A DNA stretch of 40,000 bases from Candidatus Eisenbacteria bacterium (GTDB taxonomy: Bacteria > Orphanbacterota > Orphanbacteria > Orphanbacterales > Orphanbacteraceae): assembly GCA_016867715.1 (NCBI GenBank), contig VGIW01000021.1:1-40000 (forward strand), written 5' to 3'. This document shows, piece after piece, positions 32,034 through 39,417 of this stretch (positions within the stretch are counted from its first letter, which is position 1; every line of letters begins with the position of its first letter). A program made the translations under genes and the position numbers. Under the pieces are notes generated by a model. That model saw only the letters and a list, made by a program, of their open reading frames with translations, was not told the DNA's origin and did no database searches.

Positions 32034-33266
32034 CTAGACGCCGCGATACGAGGGGCCGATCCCGCGCGGGGAATCGGCCCCTTCTTCTTTCCCGCCCGCA
32101 ACCGACCCGTGAACCGCAGCGACCGACGACACGCCGAGGGCGACGACCGCCCAGAGAAGCGTGACCACCTCGACGTCCCCGAGATTCCACTCGAAGAGGC
32201 CGTTCACGAGAAAGCCGATCCAGACCGCTAGCGCGCCGAAGAGGAGAGCGCGCGCGATCGGGGGTCCCCGCTTCGCCACGGGAAGAGCGCGGACCATCCA
32301 CGCGAGAAACGCCCCAACGAGAAAGAGCCACGCGGCGAAACCGAGGATCCCCATGCTCGCGAGGATGTGGATCGGCACGCTGTGGAGGTGCGGAGGCCGT
32401 TCATCGGAACGGGGATCCCGGTATTCCTCGTAGACGCGCTCCATCCCGGCGAGCCCGACCCCGGTCCAGACATGATCGCGAAGGATCGCGAGGCCCGCCT
32501 TCCACATGAAGAGCCTCTCGCGATTCCGCGGATGGCGGAGATCGAACGAAGAGAGGGCCGTCTCCCTCGGCTTTCCGGGAACCGCGACGAAGAAGATCGC
32601 GAGAAGGACGGGGACGGCGGCGAGCCTACGGCCCGCGAAGAGGAGGAGCGTGAAGAGCCCGGCGAAGAGACCGATCCATGCCCCGCGCGTGTCGGTAAGG
32701 ACGAGCGCCGCGAGAAGAACGGGGAGCGCGATCCGGGCGATCCAGGCGAGCCTCCCGCCGATCCCACGCGTGAAGAGGATCGCGGTCCCAAGGAGCCCGA
32801 TCTGGAGGAGAACGCCCGCGGTCGTCATGTAGAAGCCGATGAAGCCGCCGAGACGGGTCGAGGGATCGTTGAGGTAGTAAATGATTCCGTACGCCGACGT
32901 CATGAACCCGCCGACGAGAAGCGCTCCCGCCGCATGGCGGAGCCTGGCGGGAGTTCGGAGGATCTCGGGAAGGAGAAAGACGAGCCCGATCGGAAGAAGC
33001 TTGAGGAGCTTCCAGGCGCTCGCCGCCGGTTCGCGCGCGAAGAGAACCGAAAGGACCGAGGCGATCGCCCAACAGGCGGCGGCCGCGACGAGGATCGAGC
33101 GCCGCGGCATGCGCGCACGAGGCTCTCCCCTTCGAAGCGCGAGGCGGACGAACCAGAGGAGAACGACCGCCGCGAGGGCGATCTCGGAGTACGCGACGGA
33201 CGAGGGAGCGGCGAGAAAGAAGACGAGGAGAAAGAAGAAGAGGACGTTCTCGACGATTCTTCTCAT
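32034..33266 (-). CDS. O-antigen ligase/polymerase-like membrane protein
   Basis: A 410-residue protein with about ten hydrophobic segments, among them VLFFFLLVFFLAAP, LPVLLAALVLTDTRGAWIGL and the closing WAVVALGVSSVAAVHG. A long external loop at roughly residues 220-310 includes HPRNRERLFMWKAGLAILRD, WTGVGLAGMERVYEEYRDP and HLHSVPIHILASMGILG, the Wzy_C/WaaL signature with loop histidines. Such proteins join or polymerise surface polysaccharides using undecaprenyl-linked substrates. It lies 18 bp after the SpmAB gene on the same strand. Its 3' end carries a terminator for the convergent secreted-protein gene. Whether it is a ligase or polymerase cannot be settled. Confidence 0.85.
   Translation of the reverse strand: MRRIVENVLFFFLLVFFLAAPSSVAYSEIALAAVVLLWFVRLALRRGEPRARMPRRSILVAAAACWAIASVLSVLFAREPAASAWKLLKLLPIGLVFLLPEILRTPARLRHAAGALLVGGFMTSAYGIIYYLNDPSTRLGGFIGFYMTTAGVLLQIGLLGTAILFTRGIGGRLAWIARIALPVLLAALVLTDTRGAWIGLFAGLFTLLLFAGRRLAAVPVLLAIFFVAVPGKPRETALSSFDLRHPRNRERLFMWKAGLAILRDHVWTGVGLAGMERVYEEYRDPRSDERPPHLHSVPIHILASMGILGFAAWLFLVGAFLAWMVRALPVAKRGPPIARALLFGALAVWIGFLVNGLFEWNLGDVEVVTLLWAVVALGVSSVAAVHGSVAGGKEEGADSPRGIGPSYRGV
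32052..32090 (+). terminator. Terminator of the secreted-protein gene, inside the convergent gene's 3' end
   Basis: GGGGCCGAT (32052-32060) and ATCGGCCCC (32073-32081) form a 9-bp stem, with CCCGCGCGGG pairing inside the loop. TTCTTCTTT follows on the plus strand. It overlaps the last codons of the ligase-like gene. Confidence 0.75.
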
Positions 33267-33284
33267 CGGATCCTCTCCGCGCGT

Positions 33285-34514
33285 CTATCCGAAGAACACG
33301 TAGCTCACGAGGATCGCTCCAACGATCCCCGCGAGGTCGGCCGCGAGCCCGCATGCCAGGGCGTGGCGCGTCTTCCGGATCCCGACCGCCCCGAAGTAAA
33401 CGGCGAGCACGTAGAAGGTCGTCTCCGTGCTCCCCTGAAGGACGCTCGAGAGCCGGCCGGCGAAGGAATCGGCCCCGTGGACTTTCATCGTCTCGATGAG
33501 CATGCCGCGCGCCCCGCTCCCCGAAAGGGGCTTCATGAGCGCCGTCGGGAGCCCGTCGACCCACCGCGTGTCGATGCGAAGAGCGGCGGAACCGGCGCGC
33601 ACCGCGTCGAGAAGAAGATCGAGCGCCCCGCTCGCCCGGAGGACCCCGATCGCGACGAGCATCGCGACGAGATAGGGAATGATGCGCACCGCTACGCGAA
33701 AGCCCTCCTTGGCGCCGTCGACGAAGACCTCGTAGACCGGCACGCGCTTCCGGACCGCGGCCGCGAGGAAGACGACGATGAGCGAGAGGATCGTGCCGTT
33801 CGCGAGAAGGGCGGAGCGCGACGCGAGCATCTCCTCGTCGAGCCGCGCGAAGTAGAGGACGAGCGCGGCCACGAGCGCGGTCATCCCCCCGAGATACGCC
33901 GCGACGACGCCGCTGAGGAGGTTCCGTCTTTGGACGGCGGCGACGGCGAGAAGTCCGGTCATCGTGCTCGCGAAGGTCGCGATCAGGATCGGCACGAAGA
34001 CGTCGGTCGGGTCCGCGGCGCCCATCTGCGCGCGGTAGGTGAAGATCGTCACCGGGAGGAGCGTGACCGACGAGGAGTTGATCACGAGAAAGAGGATCTG
34101 GTCGTCGCTCGCCGTGTCCTTCGCCGGGTTCAGCGCGTGCATCTCGTTCATCGCCTTGAGGCCGATCGGCGTCGCGGCGTTGTCGAGGCCGAGCACGTTC
34201 GCCGCCATGTTCATCACGATCGACCCTTCCGCCGGGTGCCCCGCCGGGATCGACGGGAAGAGCCGCCGAAAGAGAGGGCGGAAGAGACGGGCGAGCGCGT
34301 CCACCGATCCGCCCGCCTCTCCCAGGCGGAGAATCCCGAGCCAAAGACACAGGATGCCGGTGAGCCCGAGCGCGATCTCGAACGCGGTCTTTGCCATGTC
34401 GAAGGTTGATGCAACAACGTCCTGAAAGACCGCGGTGTTGCCGAAGACGAGCGCCTGCGCGAGACACGCCGCGAACCCGACGAAGAAGAATGCGGCCCAG
34501 ATCCGGTTCAGCAT
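33285..34514 (-). CDS. SpmA-SpmB fusion membrane protein (nucleoside-recognition/Gate domains)
   Basis: A 409-residue protein with two related halves, each a nucleoside_recognition (Gate) domain. The SpmA half shows MLNRIWAAFFFVGFAACL and MNMAANVLGLDNAATPIGLK, followed by AMNEMHALNPAKDTASDDQI. The SpmB half ends with SGSGARGMLIETMKVHGADS and GSTETTFYVLAVYFGAVGIR. In sporulating Firmicutes SpmA and SpmB are separate genes needed for spore core dehydration, and fused versions occur in non-sporulating bacteria, where the role is unclear; transport of a small solute is plausible. It has a good promoter at 34532-34560 and leads into the ligase-like gene. Confidence 0.9.
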   Translation of the reverse strand: MLNRIWAAFFFVGFAACLAQALVFGNTAVFQDVVASTFDMAKTAFEIALGLTGILCLWLGILRLGEAGGSVDALARLFRPLFRRLFPSIPAGHPAEGSIVMNMAANVLGLDNAATPIGLKAMNEMHALNPAKDTASDDQILFLVINSSSVTLLPVTIFTYRAQMGAADPTDVFVPILIATFASTMTGLLAVAAVQRRNLLSGVVAAYLGGMTALVAALVLYFARLDEEMLASRSALLANGTILSLIVVFLAAAVRKRVPVYEVFVDGAKEGFRVAVRIIPYLVAMLVAIGVLRASGALDLLLDAVRAGSAALRIDTRWVDGLPTALMKPLSGSGARGMLIETMKVHGADSFAGRLSSVLQGSTETTFYVLAVYFGAVGIRKTRHALACGLAADLAGIVGAILVSYVFFG

Positions 34515-34531
34515 CGAGGCCTCCGGGGGGA

Positions 34532-34560
34532 AGGATAGGGAACGGTCCGGCGAATGTCAC
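34532..34560 (-). promoter_or_regulatory. Promoter of the SpmAB gene
   Basis: Minus strand: GTGACA (34560-34555, 5 of 6), a 17-nt spacer, then TATCCT (34537-34532, 4 of 6). It ends 18 nt before the ATG, leaving a short leader. Confidence 0.6.
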
Positions 34561-34591
34561 CGGAGAATGCGGGGCGCCCGCCGCGGAGTCG

Positions 34592-34620
34592 TGGCGGCTC
34601 GAACCGGGAAGTGCTAGCCT
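34592..34620 (+). promoter_or_regulatory. Possible promoter of the cyclophilin gene
   Basis: TGGCGG (34592-34597), 17 nt ending in TGC, then TAGCCT (34615-34620). The -35 is poor; the call rests on the TGC extension shared with the ffh, yebC and EF-G-like promoters. Confidence 0.35.
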
Positions 34621-34668
34621 GCGGAGACGGGAAGCGGCCGCACGATTCGGAAGGGAGCCGGAGGAACG

Positions 34669-35271
34669 ATGAGAAGGGCGCTCCGGGCCACGGCGATCCT
34701 CCTCGCCGCCTGCGCGTTCGCCTGCGCGGGGCTGGACGGACGGCCCGAGACGAGACTCCCGCGCGCGGCGATCGAGACGGAGCTCGGGCGGCTCGTGGTC
34801 GAGATCGACGCGGGGCGCGCACCGGTGACCGCGGGGAACTTCCTCCGCTACGTCGACGAGGGGCGCTTCGAGAGCGCTTCGTTCTACCGGACCGTCACGT
34901 CGTCGAACCAGCCGAAGAACGAGGTCAAGATCGAGGTGATACAGGGGGGGATCGGGTGGGTGGAGAGCGAGCGGCGCCTCCCGCCGATCCCGCACGAGAC
35001 GACCGAGGCTACCGGCCTCCGGCACCTCGACGGCGTCCTTTCGATGGCCCGCTCCGAGCCGGGGAGCGCGACCTCCGAGTTCTTCATCTGCGTCGGAGAC
35101 CAGCCGGAGCTCGACCTCGGGGGGCGCCGGAACCCAGACGGGCAGGGGTTCGCCGCGTTCGGCCGCGTCGTCGAGGGGATGGACGTCGTTCGCGCGATCC
35201 ACGCCCTCCCCGAGAAGGACCAGATGCTCGACCCCCCAGTCCCGATCCCCTCGATCGCGAGGGTTCGCTAG
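34669..35271 (+). CDS. Cyclophilin-type peptidyl-prolyl isomerase lipoprotein
   Basis: A 200-residue protein. The N-terminus is a lipoprotein signal (ATAILLAACAFAC; lipobox LAAC with Cys15, or Cys19), so an envelope location is expected. The cyclophilin domain follows: AIETELGRLVVEIDAGRAPV, TAGNFLRYVDEGRFESASFY, HLDGVLSMARSEPGSATSEF, FFICVGDQPELD and FAAFGRVVEGMDVVRAIH. The usual 'F-H-R' strand reads SFYRTVTS, with Tyr in place of His and the catalytic Arg kept. It is the second envelope isomerase in the window besides the FKBP. GGAGG lies four bases before the ATG. The next gene starts 67 bp later on the same strand. Confidence 0.92.
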   Translation: MRRALRATAILLAACAFACAGLDGRPETRLPRAAIETELGRLVVEIDAGRAPVTAGNFLRYVDEGRFESASFYRTVTSSNQPKNEVKIEVIQGGIGWVESERRLPPIPHETTEATGLRHLDGVLSMARSEPGSATSEFFICVGDQPELDLGGRRNPDGQGFAAFGRVVEGMDVVRAIHALPEKDQMLDPPVPIPSIARVR

Positions 35272-35338
35272 CCCCATCCTCCGGGCTCGCGATCCGCGTT
35301 ATCCCGGTGACGATCCGCCGAGGGCTCAGGAGGTCCGC

Positions 35339-36814
35339 ATGCGCGCACTCAATCAGGGGAAGATCCCCATACTCCTCGTCTTCATCCTCGCGCAGGCGTT
35401 CTACATCTGCACTCTGGCTCCTACGGTCCTCTGGGGGGACGACGCGATGTACCAGCGCCGAGCGGCCGAGTTCGACGTTCGCAACGACAATCCTTGGGAT
35501 CACCCTGTGTGGGTTCTCCCGGCAGCTCTTTTCGCGCGGATACCCGTGGGCGATCCCGCCTTTCGCACCAATCTCTTCACGTCCGTTTGCGCCGCTCTCG
35601 CCGTCGCGTTCACGTTCGGTCTTGTCAGGCGTCACACTTCCTCCGTCGGGGCGGGAATCCTCGGAGCGGGCGCCCTCGGAGTGAGTCACTGTTTCTGGAC
35701 TCACGCGGTAAGGACCGAGGTCTACTCCCTGAACCTCTTCGCTCTCGCACTCGGTCTTTTCCTGATCACGCATCCGGACTGGGGGGGGGGAGTAGCCGCC
35801 GCGGGCCTCGCGTTGGGAGCCGCCGTGGCGAACCACGTGATGATGCTGATCGTCTTGCCCGCGTTCTTGATCATCGGGATCGACCGGGTCGTCCGAAGGG
35901 AGATCCGGTTCACGGAGGGAATCGGGGGACTCCTCGTGTTCGCCCTTTCCCTCTCCGCCGCTCGCCTGCTGCTTCCGCCGACCTACTCCCTCGACGTTCG
36001 CGCAATTCACTTCCTGCCGAAACCCGAGGCGATCCCCGGCGCCATCAAGACATTCCTCGTCTACCTCCTTCTCCAGTTCCCGACCCCCCTCCTGCTCCTT
36101 GCGCCTCTCGGAATGGGCGCAGATCGAGGCAGCCGGTCCCTCGGGGTCGCACTCCTCACGGTGTTCGTGTTCAATCTCCTCATCGCCCTCGGGCATGACG
36201 TTCCCGACAAGTACGTGTTCTACAATCTGAGCTACTACGTCGCGGCGGTCTGGATCGGCATGGGAAGCATGCGCGCGGTCCGCTGGGTGGGTAACCGGCG
36301 CCGCACGCGCGCCGGGCGCCTATGGATCCTCGTCGCCAGTTGCGCCTTGCTCCTCCCGATCGGCACCTACTACGCGGCGCCGAGACTATTGACGACCCTG
36401 GGAGTATCCGGCCGACGCCTCGGGATCCGCGAGATTCCGTATCGACCGGCGCTCACGTTCTTTCTCTGGCCGTCCAAGAGCGGCTACCGCGGCGCGCGGA
36501 CGTTTGCCGAAGAGTGGCTCGCCCAGATGCCGAGGGGAGCGGTCTTAATCGCCGATCACACGGTGGCGCAGCCGCTCGGGTACCTCCAGAGAGTGGAGAA
36601 GACCCGGGAGGATGTCGAGGTCGTGGAGCTCCGGGTTGACGAGCAGGTCGAGTATGCGCTCCGGACCGCTCCGGTGCGGCGCGTGTTTCTCGCGCTCACG
36701 GAGCCGTACTACGACATCCACGGGTTGGAGGAGCATTTCGACATCGTCCGCCACGGCCCGGCATACGAGCTCGTACCGCGCGCGAAAGGCGCAGGTCAGA
36801 CGGATCCCGAGTAG
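35339..36814 (+). CDS. DUF2723-type (GT-C-like) integral membrane protein
   Basis: A 491-residue protein with about ten membrane segments (KIPILLVFILAQAFYICTLA; GVAAAGLALGAAVANHVMML; EGIGGLLVFALSLSAARLLL) and a soluble C-terminal part from about residue 370. The first outside loop reads LAPTVLWGDDAMYQRRAAEF and then NPWDHPVWVLPAALFARIPV. It holds the acidic 'GD' and 'HP' motifs of DUF2723/TMEM260-type glycosyltransferases of the GT-C superfamily. NLFTSVCAALAVAFTF and WTHAVRTEVYSLNLF also fit. A role in glycosylating exported proteins or surface polymers is inferred. AGGAGG lies five bases before the ATG. Codon choice is slightly less GC-biased than in neighbours. Confidence 0.82.
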   Translation: MRALNQGKIPILLVFILAQAFYICTLAPTVLWGDDAMYQRRAAEFDVRNDNPWDHPVWVLPAALFARIPVGDPAFRTNLFTSVCAALAVAFTFGLVRRHTSSVGAGILGAGALGVSHCFWTHAVRTEVYSLNLFALALGLFLITHPDWGGGVAAAGLALGAAVANHVMMLIVLPAFLIIGIDRVVRREIRFTEGIGGLLVFALSLSAARLLLPPTYSLDVRAIHFLPKPEAIPGAIKTFLVYLLLQFPTPLLLLAPLGMGADRGSRSLGVALLTVFVFNLLIALGHDVPDKYVFYNLSYYVAAVWIGMGSMRAVRWVGNRRRTRAGRLWILVASCALLLPIGTYYAAPRLLTTLGVSGRRLGIREIPYRPALTFFLWPSKSGYRGARTFAEEWLAQMPRGAVLIADHTVAQPLGYLQRVEKTREDVEVVELRVDEQVEYALRTAPVRRVFLALTEPYYDIHGLEEHFDIVRHGPAYELVPRAKGAGQTDPE

Positions 36815-36859
36815 GTGCCCGGGTCAGGAGAGGGAGCCCCGAGCATCTCGGGAGAAGAA

Positions 36860-36889
36860 GCGGGGGCCCTTCTTTCGAAGAACCCCCGC
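36860..36889 (-). terminator. rRNA operon terminator
   Basis: GCGGGGG (36860-36866) pairs with CCCCCGC (36883-36889), and TTCTT with AAGAA inside the loop. On the minus strand it is followed by TTCTTCTCCC, about 10 nt after the 5S 3' end. It could also stop transcription from the plus-strand gene ending at 36814. Confidence 0.8.
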
Positions 36890-36900
36890 AGGATGAATTC

Positions 36901-37015
36901 CCGGCGGCGTCCTACTCTTCCGCAAAGTTACCGAAGCAGTACCATCGGCGCTGGAGGGCTTAACTACCGTGTTCGGAATGGGAACGGGTGTGACCCCTCC
37001 GCTATTGCCGCCGAG
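36901..37015 (-). rRNA. rrf: 5S ribosomal RNA
   Basis: This is 115 nt on the minus strand. CTCGGCGGC at the 5' end pairs with GCCGCCGGG at the 3' end to form helix I (nine pairs, one G.U). Inside are the universal segments CACACCCGTTCCCATTCCGA, ACACGGTAGTTAAGCCCTCC and GGTACTGC, in the order expected of bacterial 5S. The spacer to 23S is about 75 nt and contains no tRNA. Confidence 0.95.
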
Positions 37016-37224
37016 AAATTCTTTCAAAGATCAACCGATAGCGATCGATGATAAGGCGCCTTCTCCCGAAGGATACAGTTCGATAATTTAAGGATCAAGC
37101 CTCACGGCCGATTAGTACCAGTCGGCTGAACGACTTACATCGCTTACACCTCTGGCCTATCAACCTCGTAGTCTACGAGGGGCCTTTAGGTACCTTACGG
37201 TACGGGATATCTCATCTTGGGGTG

Positions 37225-37257
<33 letters not shown>

Positions 37258-37374
37258 CTTCCGAACATAGCTACCCAGCTATGCCGCTGGCGCGACAACT
37301 GGTGCACTAGAGGTTCGTCCAACAGGGTCCTCTCGTACTGGAGTCAGCTCCCCTCAGATATCCTGCGCCCACGA

Positions 37375-37406
<32 letters not shown>

Positions 37407-37446
37407 AAACCCAGCTCGCGTACCGCTTTAATTGGCGAACAGCCAA

Positions 37447-37574
<128 letters not shown>

Positions 37575-38008
37575 CGGCCCTTCCATACGGAACCGCCGGA
37601 TCACTAAGTCCTGGTTTCCCACCTGTTCGACTTGTAGGTCTCGCAGTCAAGCTCCCTTATGCCTTTACACTCGACGCGCGATTGCCGACCGCGCTGAGGG
37701 AACCTTTGAGCGCCTCCGTTACATTTTGGGAGGCGACCGCCCCAGTCAAACCGCCCGCCTGACAATGTCCCTGCGCCGGATAACGGCGCGAGGTTAGGAT
37801 TTCAACCAAGCAAGGGTGGTATTTCAAGGTTGGCTCCACCGAGACTAGCGTCCCGGTTTCAACGCCTCCCACCTATCCTACACATGATTAGCCAAAACCC
37901 AATGCCAGGGTACAGTAAAGGTGCACGGGGTCTTTCCGTCCTGTCGCGGGTAGACGGTATCTTCACCGCCACTGCAATTTCACCGAGTCCCTTGTTGAGA
38001 CAGCGCCC

Positions 38009-38041
<33 letters not shown>

Positions 38042-38736
38042 CACGTTTATCCACGGTTTCCCGTGGCGCAGACTATACCTTCACCTGGTTGTCAGGGAGT
38101 TGAGAATCTCCCTACCGGAATACTTCCGCTTGCCGGAGGAGTTCATTCGCATCGCCAGATCGACGATCACTTCGAATCCTTCTCGTGTCTTGTGTTTCTT
38201 CTCATGGATGAGAAGGCACACTCGCTCGAAGCACCGAACGTCGTCCTGCTTGCGGGACAACAACGGGAACATCCGAAAACGCGGCAGCACTTTGTCCACC
38301 AAGTCACGAATGTTCCGAACTTCGAACTTGAGAGTACGATCCGAACGATCCGGCCGAATGAAGCCGCATTCCCATCTTTGCTGAATGACATAGAGGAGTT
38401 CCGCTCGATCGCCGTTCTGGCTGATCGAGAAGCTTGGTCTCACTTCCCAGCCGAGCCTGTGTCTCAAGCTCGGTTGGAAGGAAACGCAGAAGCATCCTTC
38501 TCCATCTACGAATCCAGAAATGTAGGAATCGACATCCATCGTACAAGAACCAGGGCCGGCGTGTTATGGAGCCCGAACGCCCCATCCAGGCTTCTCACAC
38601 CTGAGTCGTTACGGGGATCACCACCGGTGATCTTACCCTCGGTATTGCCCGCGGCACCCTGCTGTGCCGGGAGGGTTCTACCGATTTGAGCCGGTTTTCT
38701 CGAGCAGGATCGCTCCTGCTTCGGGCAATGCTACTT
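38042..38736 (-). mobile_element. Group I intron at 23S position 1951, with endonuclease gene
   Basis: A 695-nt insertion between TCGGGT and AAGTTCC of 23S. It fits group I rules. The 5' exon ends in U, and the guide sequence GCCCGA (complement of 38721-38726) pairs with UCGGGU, leaving U.G at the splice site. The last intron base is G. The P7 3' strand AAGGTATAGTC (38071-38081) can pair with GACT in AACGACTCAGG about 530 nt upstream. The endonuclease frame occupies the P8-side loop between the two P7 strands. Site L1951 is a known intron site in bacterial and organellar 23S (for example Coxiella). Confidence 0.9.
38081..38539 (-). CDS. LAGLIDADG homing endonuclease of the L1951 intron
   Basis: A 152-residue protein on the same strand as the rRNA. 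A single LAGLIDADG motif occurs near the start, YISGFVDGEGCFCVSF (residues 6-21), with Glu at the catalytic acidic position. SFSISQNGDRAELLYVIQQR, then KFEVRNIRDLVDKVLPRFRM, and KHKTREGFEVIVDLAMRM fit the LAGLIDADG_1 fold. One motif per chain implies action as a homodimer, as in I-CreI. The expected target is the intron-free 23S sequence around position 1951. The stop codon TGA overlaps the P7 strand of the intron. Start ATG 38539 has no obvious ribosome-binding site, as is usual for intron genes. Confidence 0.93.
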   Translation of the reverse strand: MDVDSYISGFVDGEGCFCVSFQPSLRHRLGWEVRPSFSISQNGDRAELLYVIQQRWECGFIRPDRSDRTLKFEVRNIRDLVDKVLPRFRMFPLLSRKQDDVRCFERVCLLIHEKKHKTREGFEVIVDLAMRMNSSGKRKYSGREILNSLTTR

Positions 38737-38756
38737 ACCCGACAAGGAATTTCGCT

Positions 38757-39382
38757 CGGTCACTCCTCTCCGTTTCTGAAGAGGCCGGACTTTATCTTGA
38801 CGATCCACGATTCATCTGCGCGGCGATTCGCCGGATCTCCTCGATCCCTTTCGCCGTCAGGTGATCCCCATCCGCCATCCTGAGCAGGATTCGGCGGAAC
38901 TTCATGAAGTCCACCCGTTTCCTGGTCTTGAGCGGATGCCTTTCGAAGAACGGGATCACACGCTCCACGAGATGCGTTCGGCTTCTAACGCGAAAGGCCA
39001 TTCGGTCTCCGTGGTTCGTGCGAACCACGCCACAACCGAAAAACGCCTTGAGCGCGTGAAGAACCTGCACATCGCGCTTGTGTTGGACCACGGTGAATTC
39101 GGGAAGAACTTGGAAGCCCGCCGTCATCTCCGGATGGCGATTGACGGCGACGTGAAAGCATCCTTCCCCGTCCACGAAGCCCACGATCCACTGAGCATCT
39201 AGATTCATCGGAACCGTCCCGAACGTGAAGTCTCTGAGGGTTCCCTGAACATCAGGGCCTTCCCTGCGGATTGTCCCCATGTCCGTCGGATTGTGACTGC
39301 CGGCTTGCTGCCGGCGAGTACCGAGCGGCTGTCGAGGAGTTTCCCGCATATGGTTCGGTTTTACTAAGGCTCGCGAAAGTCA
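38757..39382 (-). mobile_element. Group I intron at 23S position 1931, with endonuclease gene
   Basis: A 626-nt insertion between CCTAAGGT and AGCGAAATTCC of 23S. The guide sequence GCCTTAG (complement of 39364-39370) pairs over seven positions with CUAAGGU of the 5' exon, placing the required U.G at the splice site, and the last base is G. Core elements visible are GCGGGAAACTCC (P4 region), TCAGAGACTTCACG (P7 5' strand) and AAGATAAAGTCC (P7 3' strand), with GACTT/AAGTC pairing. The endonuclease gene lies between the P7 strands. L1931 is a known intron site, for example in Thermotoga and Simkania, and lies within the I-CeuI recognition region. Confidence 0.92.
38792..39208 (-). CDS. LAGLIDADG homing endonuclease of the L1931 intron
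   Basis: A 138-residue protein. The single motif is WIVGFVDGEGCFHVAV (residues 7-22). It is followed by EFTVVQHKRDVQVLHALKAF, FRVRSRTHLVERVIPFFERH and RILLRMADGDHLTAKGIEEI, matching LAGLIDADG_1 and aligning over its length with the endonuclease of the neighbouring intron. One motif per chain suggests a homodimer. ATG 39208 (MNLDAQ) is preferred because the frame further upstream, open to 39349, runs through conserved intron-core sequence. The stop TAA lies inside AAGATAAAGTCC of P7. It probably cuts intronless 23S genes at the 1931 site. Confidence 0.93.
   Translation of the reverse strand: MNLDAQWIVGFVDGEGCFHVAVNRHPEMTAGFQVLPEFTVVQHKRDVQVLHALKAFFGCGVVRTNHGDRMAFRVRSRTHLVERVIPFFERHPLKTRKRVDFMKFRRILLRMADGDHLTAKGIEEIRRIAAQMNRGSSR

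Positions 39383-39417
<35 letters not shown>

Noticed and set aside
37016-37089. Possible tRNA between 23S and 5S rRNA
   Set aside because: The spacer is about 75 nt but has no T-loop (GTTCGAATC-like) sequence or cloverleaf pairing.
38042-39382. The 23S insertions being ordinary intervening sequences removed by RNase III
   Set aside because: Such elements lie at other helices and lack internal guide sequences, a terminal G, P7 strands and LAGLIDADG genes, all of which are present here.
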